64,000 nucleotides of DNA from Clostridium mobile. GTDB taxonomy: Bacteria; Bacillota; Clostridia; Clostridiales; Clostridiaceae. How positions within the stretch are numbered: the stretch's first letter is position 1; every line of letters starts with the position of its first letter. The position numbers were made by a program, and so were the translations under genes. The DNA is taken from contig NZ_JAHLQF010000001.1 in NCBI RefSeq assembly GCF_018918285.1, positions 1,131,284 through 1,195,283 on the forward strand, in the 5' to 3' direction. The notes beneath the pieces were generated by a model. It did not search any database, was not told the origin of the DNA, and saw nothing but the letters and a program-made list of their open reading frames with translations. Positions 36,153 through 44,718 of this stretch are shown here, in pieces.

Positions 36153-38456
36153 TTAATAACCTCTTTTTATATTATCTAACACTCTATAAATACCTATTGA
36201 AAGTTCATTCCATGTTGCATTTGATTTTGGTCTCAATTTATTATTTTTAACTTCTAATATTCCTAATCCTTTAGCTATAGCCATATATCCCAATTCATTA
36301 CTCTTAATATCCTTTACATCTGATACATTTAGAGAGAAAATATCTTTTGAATTAGCAAGTTTGTCATAACCTAAAAATTTAACCAATGTTTTCGCCATTT
36401 CAGCCCTTGTTACCTTTTCTTTAATATCAAATTTTCCCTCTTTGTTTTCTAAGATTCCATAATAAACTGCTAATTGAAGATATTTATAATTAACGTCATT
36501 ACTACTTACTCCACTTTCAAATTTCAAACTCATGGAATCCTTTAATAAATTTGGTCTATAACCTTTAGCATTAACAAGCATTTTTATGAAGTCCATTTTT
36601 GTTATCTCTTTTTCAGCTTGGAAATTTGCAGTGTCTATTATTCCGTTGTTAGCTAATATAGTTAATTCCTTTTCATAAGGATTTCCTTTTATTTTCTCCA
36701 TATATATTTCTATATTTTCATCTATATCTTCACCTGATGCATTTAAAAGTTTACCTGTAAAAGCATCTACTCTCAACCCTGACAAGTTATATCCATAACT
36801 GTCCCCCATAGTGTAGATTAATTTTGTTTCCCATTGTGGTTTAGTATAGTCATTAGATTTATTTATTTTTCTATATGATAATTGAGGTTTATCTTTACTG
36901 AATAATATATTTTTACTTTCTTCTTTTTGTATCAAATTCACAGGTGAATCAAATTTCATATTCCTATTCCAATTTACGCTATATTCATATAACTGTCCCT
37001 TATTTGCTCCTATCCATACAGTAATACCATTTTCATCGAAAGGTATACCATTGACCATTCTAGGGAAATTAAAGATATATCTTTTATCCTCTTGTTTTGT
37101 TAAATTATCAATACTGCTTTGATTAGTTATAGCTTTAGTGTTAATTTCATTAAACTTTTCTGGTGAATACTTTGCTACAGCATCTATAGCTATTTTATAT
37201 GCCTCTTCCCAACTAATATTAGCTTCTAATTTTTCATTCTCCTTATAATAATTTTTATAAAGATTAGTTACATTTTCTGTTAAGGCATCAATAGTAATAT
37301 TTCCCCCATCATATCCCTTATCTCCTTCAATCTTTTTATTAAAATCAATTGACCAAGCATTAGAATCTCCATATATTTTATCTTTGTTTTCATAGTATCT
37401 AATATTTCCTATTTTATAACCGTCCCCATATAATTCTTTAATCGTAGCATTAGCTATTTCTAATGCTCTTTTTTCATTTATTTCTTTATCTAGTGGTTTT
37501 TTTATCTTAAGTTTTGAATTGATTTCTTTCCTTTCAGCATCTGTTAAATCCTTTTCTATACTTTTATATAGATCTTTATTCATAAATTTACCTTCGTTGG
37601 CGTCTAGCATGGTATCATATGGGAGATCTAACATATATACTAATTTACTTCTTGTTGAATTTTCTTCAATATCATACTTATCTCTATAAGTTATATATTT
37701 TAACTCTACTTGACTCTCTTTTCTAAAAATATCTTCCGCCTCTTTTATTGATAAATACTTATTAGGGACAGTTAGCTTAACTCCCTCTTCCCAATTTGAG
37801 TTATAGCTTACAACTTCACCTTTAACTCCATCTACTTCTACAAATAGCCCATCATCATTATAAGGTATACCGTTTATCTGTCTTGCAAATCTATAACTAT
37901 AGGAAGTATTAACACCACCCCTTCCATAGATAGAGTGCGTAGATTCTTTTATATATTTTGTTTCTTTAAATTGCTCTGGATTTATCCTTTTTAAGAATTC
38001 CTCTGCTTTCTTTTTTCCTTCATCTTCAGTAATTTTTGAAATACCACTATTCTCTCCCTCTACGTTATATCTATTAGAAGCTCTTAAAACTTTCCCTGTG
38101 TTTGCATTAATAGATACATCCATATAAGTACTGCTATTCATAGTATTTTTTCTCCAAGATATATCCCAAGAATAGTTTTCATCTTCTCCATTATTAATAA
38201 GAGCTGCATAAACCTCATATTCTTTTTCATCAACTGTCTTATTAAAATAATCTTTAATTATTTTCTTTGATAAATCTTTAGCTTTCTCTTTTGATAATTT
38301 TACGTTCTTTTCCTCAGATGCGCTTACCGCTTCAGTTTTTATAGGGACAGTCATTGGGTTTAATTCTTTTGATAAACCCATAGCTGAAACCGATGAAAAA
38401 TTAGTAATTATAATTGATGAGCTAATAACTAAAGATATTATTCTTTTACTTTTCAT
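36153..38456 (-). CDS. Secreted YcdB/PepSY-repeat protein with SLH domains
   Basis: The 767-residue protein begins with a signal peptide (about residues 1-25, IISLVISSSIIITNFSSVSAMG). A central region of about 560 residues has several YcdB/PepSY-like units, recognisable by repeated sense elements such as SYSYRFARQINGIPYNDDGL and RYIFNFPRMVNGIPFDENGI. The last 170 residues hold SLH-like motifs (ITKMDFIKML, VTRAEMAKTLVKFLGY) for cell wall anchoring. It is probably a cell-surface protein of unknown function. Four repeat cores lie inside (36799, 36993, 37765, 38344), the latter two antisense through TVP. Confidence 0.82.
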   Translation of the reverse strand: MKSKRIISLVISSSIIITNFSSVSAMGLSKELNPMTVPIKTEAVSASEEKNVKLSKEKAKDLSKKIIKDYFNKTVDEKEYEVYAALINNGEDENYSWDISWRKNTMNSSTYMDVSINANTGKVLRASNRYNVEGENSGISKITEDEGKKKAEEFLKRINPEQFKETKYIKESTHSIYGRGGVNTSYSYRFARQINGIPYNDDGLFVEVDGVKGEVVSYNSNWEEGVKLTVPNKYLSIKEAEDIFRKESQVELKYITYRDKYDIEENSTRSKLVYMLDLPYDTMLDANEGKFMNKDLYKSIEKDLTDAERKEINSKLKIKKPLDKEINEKRALEIANATIKELYGDGYKIGNIRYYENKDKIYGDSNAWSIDFNKKIEGDKGYDGGNITIDALTENVTNLYKNYYKENEKLEANISWEEAYKIAIDAVAKYSPEKFNEINTKAITNQSSIDNLTKQEDKRYIFNFPRMVNGIPFDENGITVWIGANKGQLYEYSVNWNRNMKFDSPVNLIQKEESKNILFSKDKPQLSYRKINKSNDYTKPQWETKLIYTMGDSYGYNLSGLRVDAFTGKLLNASGEDIDENIEIYMEKIKGNPYEKELTILANNGIIDTANFQAEKEITKMDFIKMLVNAKGYRPNLLKDSMSLKFESGVSSNDVNYKYLQLAVYYGILENKEGKFDIKEKVTRAEMAKTLVKFLGYDKLANSKDIFSLNVSDVKDIKSNELGYMAIAKGLGILEVKNNKLRPKSNATWNELSIGIYRVLDNIKRGY

Positions 38457-38641
38457 ATACTTTTACCCCCACTATTTTAATTTAACGAGTTTTCATTATT
38501 AATTAATACGTTAAATTTTTTAAATTGTACGCATCATTGGAAAAATATATATATTTATGTAAAATTTTTAGAACACTACTTGCTTTTATAAAATTAACCT
38601 CTAATTATGTTTATTGTTTTTCATATATCTATAAAAATGCA

Positions 38642-38730
38642 TTAATAACTGTCCCCTAACTTTTAATAACTATCCCTTAAGTTTTTAGATAATGACTGTC
38701 CCTATTAACTACTATTAAATAACTGTCCGC
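38642..38730. repeat. GGGACAG repeat cluster upstream of the SLH gene
   Basis: Exact cores lie at 38649-38655 and 38696-38702; decayed copies (ACTATCCCTT near 38670, ACTGTCCGCC near 38721) alternate with them at about 20-27 bp spacing. The gap 38457-38850 otherwise holds only the terminator at 38760-38817. Confidence 0.8.
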
Positions 38731-38759
38731 CATTAATTAACCATTAATAAATAAAAAAA

Positions 38760-38817
38760 CTCCGTTCCTTAATTTAAAATTAATTGTAAAAATCAAAATG
38801 AGCAGTAAGGAACAGAG
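38760..38817 (-). terminator. Terminator of the SOS-controlled small gene
   Basis: GTTCCTTA pairs with TAAGGAAC, extended by CTC/GAG, around a long AT-rich loop. A T7 run follows on minus, about 34 bp past the stop of the 79-residue gene. Confidence 0.7.
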
Positions 38818-38850
38818 ACATATGTCATTATATATTATTAAATTTTAATA

Positions 38851-39090
38851 TTATTGAAGTTGTATATTATCAGGAAGTAATAAAAAACTCAAATTTTTAA
38901 GACTATTTTTATAGGATATATCGTTTGCTATATCTTTTGCTTCTTTTAAACTTCTAGCTTTAAAAGTGAAATGGCCCCCTTCTTTATTATAGAAACCTCC
39001 GCCAATTAAATATCTTGAATTTCTATCTACTTCTTGTACATCTTGTCCATTTACATTATAGTATATTTTTATAAATAATTTATTATCCAT
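38851..39090 (-). CDS. Uncharacterised 79-residue protein under SOS control
   Basis: The product is a small soluble alpha/beta protein: KLFIKIYYNVNG, a Gly-rich RYLIGGGFYNKEGGHF segment, then a helix ARSLKEAKDIANDISYKN and a C-terminal hydrophobic strand LSFLLLPD. I do not recognise the family. There is no signal peptide, membrane segment or cysteine. GAGGGGG precedes the ATG at good spacing. Its promoter contains a perfect LexA box in the spacer (39173-39201), so it should be induced by DNA damage. It has its own terminator, hence a monocistronic SOS gene. Possible roles are cell-division control, a nuclease inhibitor or a repair accessory; none can be chosen from sequence. Confidence 0.8.
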   Translation of the reverse strand: MDNKLFIKIYYNVNGQDVQEVDRNSRYLIGGGFYNKEGGHFTFKARSLKEAKDIANDISYKNSLKNLSFLLLPDNIQLQ

Positions 39091-39172
39091 AGAATATACC
39101 CCCTCACATTATCTCTACTTTAGTTTTCTATAATAAATATATTCTCTTGTTATCATAAATATTACATTTTTT

Positions 39173-39201
39173 ATTATAACGAACATATGTTCTATTGTCA
39201 A
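39173..39201 (-). promoter_or_regulatory. SOS promoter: LexA box inside a consensus promoter
   Basis: On minus, TTGACA and TATAAT are both perfect and lie 17 bp apart; the spacer contains GAACATATGTTC (plus 39181-39192), an exact GAAC-N4-GTTC palindrome as bound by Gram-positive LexA. LexA would block RNA polymerase directly. The start of the 79-residue gene lies about 80 bp downstream. Confidence 0.92.
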
Positions 39202-39210
39202 TAAAAAAAA

Positions 39211-39240
39211 TAATTTATGCTAGATTAGTAGCATAAATTA
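39211..39240 (-). terminator. Terminator of the isomerase-dipeptidase operon
   Basis: TAATTTATGCTA pairs perfectly with TAGCATAAATTA (12 bp) and an eight-T run follows on minus (39203-39210). Confidence 0.9.
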
Positions 39241-39285
39241 TCAATTAATAATTAAACAATCATATAAAAAGTAAGTTCTTTTAAA

Positions 39286-40080
39286 CTAAAATAATAAATC
39301 TCTTAGTTTAATAATTCTGTCATAGGCCTTCTTTATATATTCTTCAGGAGAACTTTCTTTATCTTCATCTCCTGCACATATTTCCATGCTTAAATAACCA
39401 TTATAGTCCTCTGGAAAATCTTCCTTAATCTTATTCCAATTTATATTTCCATCAAAAGGTGTCCAATGTCTATCTTTTAATCCATCATTATCAGATATAT
39501 GGGTAGCAAATAATCTATTACCATAAAGCTTTAATAGGTTTATTTCCCTATTTGAGGCTATCTCATTATGAGAGGTATCAAAACATAGCCCAATGTTTGG
39601 AGAGGCTAAATTGCTCAAAATATAGTGAATTAAGGCATTATCATCCGTATTTTCTATAGCAACCTTAACTCCATATTCTTCTGCTACTTCTATAATTTCA
39701 CCTAAACTTCTAATCCCCATATTATTAGGTTCTTTTATTTCAAAGCCCTCAGATATATGCATAACCATAAGAGGTATATTAAACTTACTACAATCCTTTA
39801 TCCATTGTATATGTTTATTTACTATCTCTCTTCTGATGGATTCATCACTGCTCCAAAGATTATTGCTGCTACAGAAGGGAGCATGAATATTTTCAATATG
39901 AAGGCCCAACTTTTCCACTAATTTAGGAATTTGTTCCTTCTTTGATATTGTGAGTCCTTCTTCATCTTCCCACCAAATAGCCACTCCAGTAAATCCACCA
40001 TCTTTAATTATCTTTAATCTCTCTTCAATAGGCATTATATATCCAAACCATGAGAATATGCCTATTTTATCTTTTGTCAT
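39286..40080 (-). CDS. Sugar phosphate isomerase/epimerase-like TIM barrel
   Basis: The ATG at 40080 is chosen because AAAGGA lies at usable spacing; the ATG three codons earlier is too close to it. The 264-residue protein is an AP-endonuclease-family-2 TIM barrel, with metal ligands visible as VAIENTDDNA (Glu), LCFDTSHNE (Asp, His), FATHISDNDGLKDRHW (His, Asp, His) and SMEICAGDE (Glu). Such proteins isomerise keto sugars or cyclitols. It is co-transcribed with the dipeptidase upstream (gap 13 bp), which hints at a shared cell-wall or peptide-linked substrate, but this is weak. Confidence 0.82.
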   Translation of the reverse strand: MTKDKIGIFSWFGYIMPIEERLKIIKDGGFTGVAIWWEDEEGLTISKKEQIPKLVEKLGLHIENIHAPFCSSNNLWSSDESIRREIVNKHIQWIKDCSKFNIPLMVMHISEGFEIKEPNNMGIRSLGEIIEVAEEYGVKVAIENTDDNALIHYILSNLASPNIGLCFDTSHNEIASNREINLLKLYGNRLFATHISDNDGLKDRHWTPFDGNINWNKIKEDFPEDYNGYLSMEICAGDEDKESSPEEYIKKAYDRIIKLRDLLF

Positions 40081-40093
40081 CTTTACCATTCCT

Positions 40094-41035
40094 TTACTTA
40101 AGTGTATCTCTTATTACCCTTTGTGCATTCTTATATAATATTCTTTCCATTTCATCAAAAGAAAATCCCTCTTTTTCTAAAGCAAAAATTAATTTATCCA
40201 TTTGTGATATATCTTCTATTTCTACTGGACTACCTATTCCATCAAAATCCGATCCTAAAGCAATGCAATCTATTCCGCCTACATTTCTTATATGCTTAAT
40301 GTGAGCTACCATATCCTTAACCATTCCCATATGACTGTCCCCTAAAAAGTCGCTGTAAAAGTTTATTCCCATTACTCCACCTTTTTCTGAAAGAACTTTA
40401 ATCATGGTATCAGTTAAGTTTCTTCTATGAGGTTTAATTTCTCTAGCATTTGAATGAGACGCTATAAAAGGAATTTTTGTCCTATCAGCAACTTCATAAA
40501 AACCTCTATCTGATAAATGGGAAACATCAATTAACATCCCTAACCTATTCATTTCATCGATTAGATCTGTTCCAAAAAAAGTTAGACCCTTGTCCACATA
40601 TTCATCTTTAGAACTAGAAAACCCTATTTCATTAGGATAATTCCATGTTAATGTAATAAGCCTTACTCCATTTTGAAAAAAGTAATATAGGTTTTCCATA
40701 TCACCCTTTAGAGCTTCTCCTCCTTCTATGGTTAAAAATGCAGATATTTTTCCCTTATCTTTATTCTCCTGCATCTCCTGAAAATTTCTTGCTAAGGATA
40801 TATGATCACTATATTGGTTTATCTCAGAATAAAACCTGTCCATTAGTTTTATACAACTTTCCTTTGCATCCTTACACTCGCTCTTATCTATAAAAAGAGC
40901 AAAGAACTGAGCTAGAGAACCTCCTCTTTTCAACTTTTCAATATCCACTGAAAAATTATTTTTGTATAAGTTTCCACCCTTTTTTTCTTGTTCTAATAAA
41001 TATATAGTGTCACAATGCAAATCAATTATATTCAA
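40094..41035 (-). CDS. M19 membrane-type dipeptidase
   Basis: A TTG at 41035 follows GAGGTG by six bases and is preferred over the GTG that forms part of that site. The 313-residue zinc enzyme has the renal dipeptidase motifs IDLHCDT, LTIEGGEAL, IDVSHLSDRGFYEV, IASHSNAREI and GIDCIALGSDFDGI. The family cleaves dipeptides, including those with a D-residue at the C-terminal side. There is no signal peptide, so it is likely cytoplasmic despite the name. A repeat core at 40335-40341 reads GGG GAC AGT (GDS). Confidence 0.9.
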   Translation of the reverse strand: MNIIDLHCDTIYLLEQEKKGGNLYKNNFSVDIEKLKRGGSLAQFFALFIDKSECKDAKESCIKLMDRFYSEINQYSDHISLARNFQEMQENKDKGKISAFLTIEGGEALKGDMENLYYFFQNGVRLITLTWNYPNEIGFSSSKDEYVDKGLTFFGTDLIDEMNRLGMLIDVSHLSDRGFYEVADRTKIPFIASHSNAREIKPHRRNLTDTMIKVLSEKGGVMGINFYSDFLGDSHMGMVKDMVAHIKHIRNVGGIDCIALGSDFDGIGSPVEIEDISQMDKLIFALEKEGFSFDEMERILYKNAQRVIRDTLK

Positions 41036-41095
41036 TATTATCACCTCAAATACTAATATATTACAATATATTAAAAATATCCATACATTAAAATA

Positions 41096-41122
41096 AAGAA
41101 ATCCCTAATATAGGGATTTCTT
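41096..41122 (-). terminator. thrC terminator
   Basis: AAGAAATCCCTA pairs perfectly with TAGGGATTTCTT with a three-base loop, about 30 bp past the thrC stop; T-rich bases follow on minus. Confidence 0.85.
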
Positions 41123-41150
41123 CGTAATTTTTTTGAGATTTCTTTTATAA

Positions 41151-42359
41151 TTAAAAATTATCTTTTATGAAATTATTTAATTCTTCTAATTTGCATGTAT
41201 GAGATTTTAAATTATGTTTTTCAAAAGCTGCTGTGTATTTTAGTCCACTTCCTGTAACAATACAAGCTACTCTATCATTTTCTGTTAAATATCCTTGCTG
41301 TCTTAGCTTTTTAACAGCAGCTAGTGGAACACAAGATTCTGGCTGGCCAAATACGCCCTTCTCTGCCATTTCTTTTTGAGCTATTATTATTTCTTCATCA
41401 GAAACTGAAATACAAGTTCCACCATTTTCTTTTAACATTTTTAATACAGCATTACCGCTTGGTGGGAATGGATTTTCTATGCCGTGAGCTATGGTATCAG
41501 GGTTTTCAACTCTTTCAACTTTATCTTTACCTTCTATAAAAGCATTATAAATTGGTGAGCATCCAGAAGCTTGAGCCACAATAATTTTTGGCACCCTATC
41601 TATTATTCCTGCTTCTTTAAATTCTAGGAATCCTTTATATATACCTCTAACGTTTCCTCCTGCACTTGTTGGAACAACTACATAATCTGGTACATCAAAG
41701 TCTAATTGCTCACACATCTCAAAGGCAGCTGTCTTGTAACCTTCAACTCTATAAGTAACATCTGAATTTATAAAATAAATACCTTGCTTTCTTCCTATAT
41801 TTAAGCTTTCATAATAAAGCCTACCATAATCACCATCTACTCTGATTAAATGAGCTCCATATATGGCAATAGGGTTTAATTTTTCTGCTGGTATATTCTT
41901 TCCCACAAAAATAAATGTATCAAATCCAGCTCTTTTTCCATAAGCAGCAACGGATACAGCCATATTTCCTGTTGAAACCGCTCCTACCTTTTTATAACCT
42001 AAGCTATAAGCATGCTGAATTCCAAATAAGGTTCCTCTATCTTTAAAAGACCAAGTTGGGTTTTGGCTTTCATTTTTAAAATATAGATTTTTTAGACCTA
42101 TCCTTTTAGCAATTCTAGATATTGATACTAGTGGTGTAAATCCTTCATTTAGTGATAAATCATTTCTTATTTCATTAAAAGGAAAAAAATCCGAATATCT
42201 TTCTAATATAGTATGTTGTAATGGGTTACCTTGCTTTATTTTTCCTTTTTTTACAAGTTCCATTTCTAATGGCTCGTTACAGTCATCGCATCTTGGGTCT
42301 ACTCTTTCAATAGAATATTCTTTTCCACAAGCTGTACAAATTAATTTAAAATCTTTCAT
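41151..42359 (-). CDS. thrC: Threonine synthase
   Basis: The PLP enzyme converts O-phosphohomoserine to threonine. In the 402-residue protein, an N-terminal zinc-ribbon-like segment (CTACG...CDDC) precedes the fold, as in the longer class of threonine synthases. The PLP lysine is in PTWSFKDRGT and the phosphate loop in TSAGGNVRG. The later EKGVFGQPESCVPLAAV segment also fits. It follows ridA by 16 bp. No homoserine kinase or dehydrogenase gene lies nearby. GGGAG precedes the ATG. A PLP-dependent lyase of the same family is possible but less likely. Confidence 0.88.
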   Translation of the reverse strand: MKDFKLICTACGKEYSIERVDPRCDDCNEPLEMELVKKGKIKQGNPLQHTILERYSDFFPFNEIRNDLSLNEGFTPLVSISRIAKRIGLKNLYFKNESQNPTWSFKDRGTLFGIQHAYSLGYKKVGAVSTGNMAVSVAAYGKRAGFDTFIFVGKNIPAEKLNPIAIYGAHLIRVDGDYGRLYYESLNIGRKQGIYFINSDVTYRVEGYKTAAFEMCEQLDFDVPDYVVVPTSAGGNVRGIYKGFLEFKEAGIIDRVPKIIVAQASGCSPIYNAFIEGKDKVERVENPDTIAHGIENPFPPSGNAVLKMLKENGGTCISVSDEEIIIAQKEMAEKGVFGQPESCVPLAAVKKLRQQGYLTENDRVACIVTGSGLKYTAAFEKHNLKSHTCKLEELNNFIKDNF

Positions 42360-42374
42360 ATCAAATCTCCCTTT

Positions 42375-42758
42375 CTACTCTACTATTGCTATAACTTCTA
42401 TTTCCACCATAGCATTTCTAGGCAGCTTAGCAACTTGTATGCAAGATCTAGCTGGTGGATCTATTTTAAAATATTCACCGTAAACTTCATTTACAGCATT
42501 AAAGTCATTTATATCTTTTAAGAAAACAGTAGTCTTTACAACATTCTCTAAGGTCGTTCCTGATTCTTCTAAAATAATTTTTACGTTTTCTAGAGCTACC
42601 TTAGTAGCATTTTGTATATTATCTTCCACCAATTCTCCTGTTTTTAAATCACTAGGAGTTCTTCCGGATACAAATAGAAGATTTCCAACCTTAACTGCAT
42701 GTGAATATGGTCCCCTAGCTGGTGCTGCTTTTGTGCAATGAATAATTTCCTTTTTCAT
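42375..42758 (-). CDS. ridA: RidA family deaminase
   Basis: The 127-residue YjgF/YER057c/UK114 protein has the core GPYSHAVKVGNLLFVSGRTP, the FLKDINDFNAVNEVYGEYF helix and the arginine motif PPARSCIQVAKLPRNAMVEIE. RidA hydrolyses reactive enamines and imines made by PLP enzymes such as threonine dehydratase. Co-transcription with thrC fits protection of threonine metabolism. AAAGGAGAG precedes the ATG. Confidence 0.93.
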   Translation of the reverse strand: MKKEIIHCTKAAPARGPYSHAVKVGNLLFVSGRTPSDLKTGELVEDNIQNATKVALENVKIILEESGTTLENVVKTTVFLKDINDFNAVNEVYGEYFKIDPPARSCIQVAKLPRNAMVEIEVIAIVE

Positions 42759-42940
42759 CGAATCTCTCCTTTATAATTGAAAAATAATTAAAACAAATTG
42801 TTATAAACAAATTTTTCTTAATTATAAGAATTTTATTTTATACTTATTCTATAAAAAATTCTAAAATCCTTTAATTTTCTTAATAAAAATTGAAAATAAT
42901 TATAATTTTATATAAAATTTTATATAAATCTATATAAAAA

Positions 42941-42964
42941 AGATGCTGGCTTATACCAACATCT
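42941..42964 (-). terminator. Terminator of the 43.0-kb membrane protein gene
   Basis: AGATGCTGG pairs with CCAACATCT (one wobble), followed by a T6 tract on minus. An imperfect direct repeat of about 18 bp (TAATATATTATCTACC) lies between it and the stop codon. Confidence 0.78.
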
Positions 42965-43005
42965 TCTTTATTAATATATTATCTACCTTTAATATATTAT
43001 CTACT

Positions 43006-43341
43006 TTATTTTTCTTTATTATTCTTTACTCTATTTGGTTTTGCTTTTGGTTTTATTTTTACATCCTTCTTTTTCTCTTTCTTCATTTCTAGCCTATCAT
43101 CGTTAAATAAATCCACAAACCACAATAAAATTATTGCAAAAATTGCAGATGAGGCCATTCCAGGGATAGTAGTATAATCTATCTTGGCCATATTTGTTGT
43201 TGTTAAAACAGCTAGAGCTACAGCGAATACAATCCACTTATTAGGCTTATATTTTGACAAAACAAAAATTTTTAATAAATTGTAACTTATTATTACAACT
43301 AAGACAAGAGCTAATAACTTTAAAAAATAAGTCCAACTCAA
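43006..43341 (-). CDS. Small membrane protein of unknown function
   Basis: The start is TTG at 43341 after AGGGGG. The 111-residue protein has three predicted transmembrane helices (around LLALVLVVIISYNLL, WIVFAVALAVL and GMASSAIFAIILLWFV) and a very basic, lysine-rich C-terminal tail. I do not recognise the family. It is monocistronic between an AT-rich gap and the divergent Lrp-type gene. Confidence 0.65.
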   Translation of the reverse strand: MSWTYFLKLLALVLVVIISYNLLKIFVLSKYKPNKWIVFAVALAVLTTTNMAKIDYTTIPGMASSAIFAIILLWFVDLFNDDRLEMKKEKKKDVKIKPKAKPNRVKNNKEK

Positions 43342-43464
43342 TTGTTATTCCCCCTTTAAAAAACTTTTCCTGTATATATTATTCTATATTTTTTAAAATA
43401 TATCAACAGAATTTTAAATGTTTTGTATAATATATATATATAGTATTAATTTGAGGTGATTAAT

Positions 43465-43932
43465 TTGGAATTTAACAAAAGCCAACAGCTTGATTCTCTA
43501 GATTTAGAAATACTAGGAATCCTGATGAAAGACTCTAGAACACCATATTTAGAAATTGCAAGACAATGTCATGTTAGTGGAGGAACTATACACGTTAGAA
43601 TAAAAAAGATGGAGGATCTAGAAATAATAAAAGGCTCTAAACTAATAATAGATACAGCTAAATTAGGATACGATATTGTTTGCTTTATAGGAATAAATCT
43701 TGAAAAGGCTTCTTACTTAAGTAACGTTTCAGAAAATCTTGAAAAAATACCTGAGGTTTTAGAATTATATTACACCACCGGAGAATACTGTATATTTTTC
43801 AAGCTAGTTTGCCAAAATATATCTCATCTCCAAAGACTGTTAGCAGAAGAGATTCAAATAATAGATGGAGTTCAAAAAACCTCTACAATGATCTGCTTAC
43901 TCCATAAATTAGATCGAAATATTATATTTTAG
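43465..43932 (+). CDS. Lrp/AsnC-family transcriptional regulator
   Basis: The TTG at 43465 lies six bases after GAGGTG and is chosen over the GTG inside that site. The 155-residue protein has an N-terminal helix-turn-helix (LDSLDLEILGILMKDSRTPYLEIARQCHVSGGTIHVRIKKM) split by the usual turn and a C-terminal ligand-binding/oligomerisation domain (about residues 65-150, with YYTTGEYCIFFKLVCQ). The family senses amino acids. Its target is unknown. It is alone on plus with its own terminator at 43936-43960. Confidence 0.9.
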   Translation: MEFNKSQQLDSLDLEILGILMKDSRTPYLEIARQCHVSGGTIHVRIKKMEDLEIIKGSKLIIDTAKLGYDIVCFIGINLEKASYLSNVSENLEKIPEVLELYYTTGEYCIFFKLVCQNISHLQRLLAEEIQIIDGVQKTSTMICLLHKLDRNIIF

Positions 43933-43935
43933 TAG

Positions 43936-43960
43936 AAATTCAAACTTTTAGTTTGAATTT
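43936..43960 (+). terminator. Terminator of the Lrp/AsnC gene
   Basis: AAATTCAAAC pairs perfectly with GTTTGAATTT (10 bp), followed by CTATTTTTTTG, just past the stop. Confidence 0.9.
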
Positions 43961-44037
43961 CTATTTTTTTGTTATATTTTTTTTATTTGTTGGCAAGAAT
44001 ATAGTTACATTATAAAATTAACAAAGGAGATGTCAAT

Positions 44038-44250
44038 ATGAGAGCATTAGATTTAACAGCACTAATATTAGTTATTATAGGCGCAATTAATTGGGGACTT
44101 ATAGGATTCTTCAATTTTGATTTAGTTGCTGTTCTTTTCGGATCAATGTCTGCTTTTTCAAGAGTTATTTATTCTCTAGTTGGTATAGCAGGATTATATG
44201 CTATTTCATTCTTAGGCAGAGACAGAGAAGTAAGAGAAGAAAAACAATAA
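44038..44250 (+). CDS. DUF378 family membrane protein
   Basis: The 70-residue protein has two transmembrane helices and the DUF378 signature: LDLTALILVIIGAINWGLIGFF, DLVAVLFG and SRVIYSLVGIAGLY. The function is unknown; the family is common in Firmicutes. AAAGGAGATG precedes the ATG at ideal spacing. It is a single gene followed by a structured non-coding region. Confidence 0.88.
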   Translation: MRALDLTALILVIIGAINWGLIGFFNFDLVAVLFGSMSAFSRVIYSLVGIAGLYAISFLGRDREVREEKQ

Positions 44251-44579
44251 ATAAGCTATTAGTTTATGCTAAATTAAACTTAATATCAAATAACTCTTAG
44301 TTTCAGATGGATTTTTATTGCAATAAATACTTACTCTATCTGAAACTTAAAAGAACTTACCCAAGCATTTAATAAGTTTTTATCTCCAATATAAGCAGTG
44401 AGCCAAAATCTTTGGTTTTACGCGAATCGCTTACTTCTCCGTTAGAGAAAAGTTACCTTATATATGGAAGCATTAAAACTAATTAGCTATGGGATAAATT
44501 CTAGTTAAAGCATTCCAATGAATAATATGCTCAAAATTTCTTTTGTAAAAAAGTTTTATTAGATTATAAAGTTCATTGG

Positions 44580-44618
44580 AAAATAAAAGGAAATAGAATT
44601 TCTATTTCCTTTTATTTT
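44580..44618. terminator. Long AT-rich hairpin
   Basis: AAAATAAAAGGAAATAGAA is mirrored by TTCTATTTCCTTTTATTTT with almost no loop. It could terminate transcription in either direction. Confidence 0.6.
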
Positions 44619-44666
44619 GAGATAACAACTTATTTTGAGATAACAACTTATTTTGAAATAACAATG
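44613..44666. repeat. Three tandem 18-bp repeats
   Basis: The unit TATTTTGAGATAACAACT occurs twice exactly and a third time with a few changes. There are no spacers, so it is not a CRISPR array. Confidence 0.85.
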
Positions 44667-44694
44667 GACTATTAGATATTACTAATAGTCCATT
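44663..44694 (-). terminator. Terminator of the lysine-riboswitch carrier gene
   Basis: AATGGACTATTAG pairs perfectly with CTAATAGTCCATT (13 bp, six-base loop), about 25 bp past the stop; the following tract on minus is T-rich. Confidence 0.85.
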
Positions 44695-44718
44695 TTATTC
44701 TATACTTTTACTTTAAAC

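Larger units (their letters stand above)
44251..44718. other. Structured intergenic region of unknown role
   Basis: No gene is visible. A stem of AGTTTCAGAT with ATCTGAAACT spans about 44300-44347. A second foldable block at about 44390-44450 has nested pairs (CCAAA/TTTGG, GCG/CGC and TAAGC/GCTTA). A long 18-bp hairpin lies at 44580-44618, and three 18-bp direct repeats at 44613-44666. Composition of the 44390-44450 block is less AT-rich than the surroundings. It may be a small RNA or a MITE-like remnant. Confidence 0.4.

Noticed and set aside
38760-38817. AAGGAACAGAG hairpin as a repeat copy
   Set aside because: The core is AGGAACAG, not GGGACAG; it is the terminator of the 79-residue gene.
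44613-44666. Possible CRISPR array (regular direct repeats)
   Set aside because: The 18-bp units are directly adjacent with no spacers, only three copies exist, and no cas genes lie in the window.
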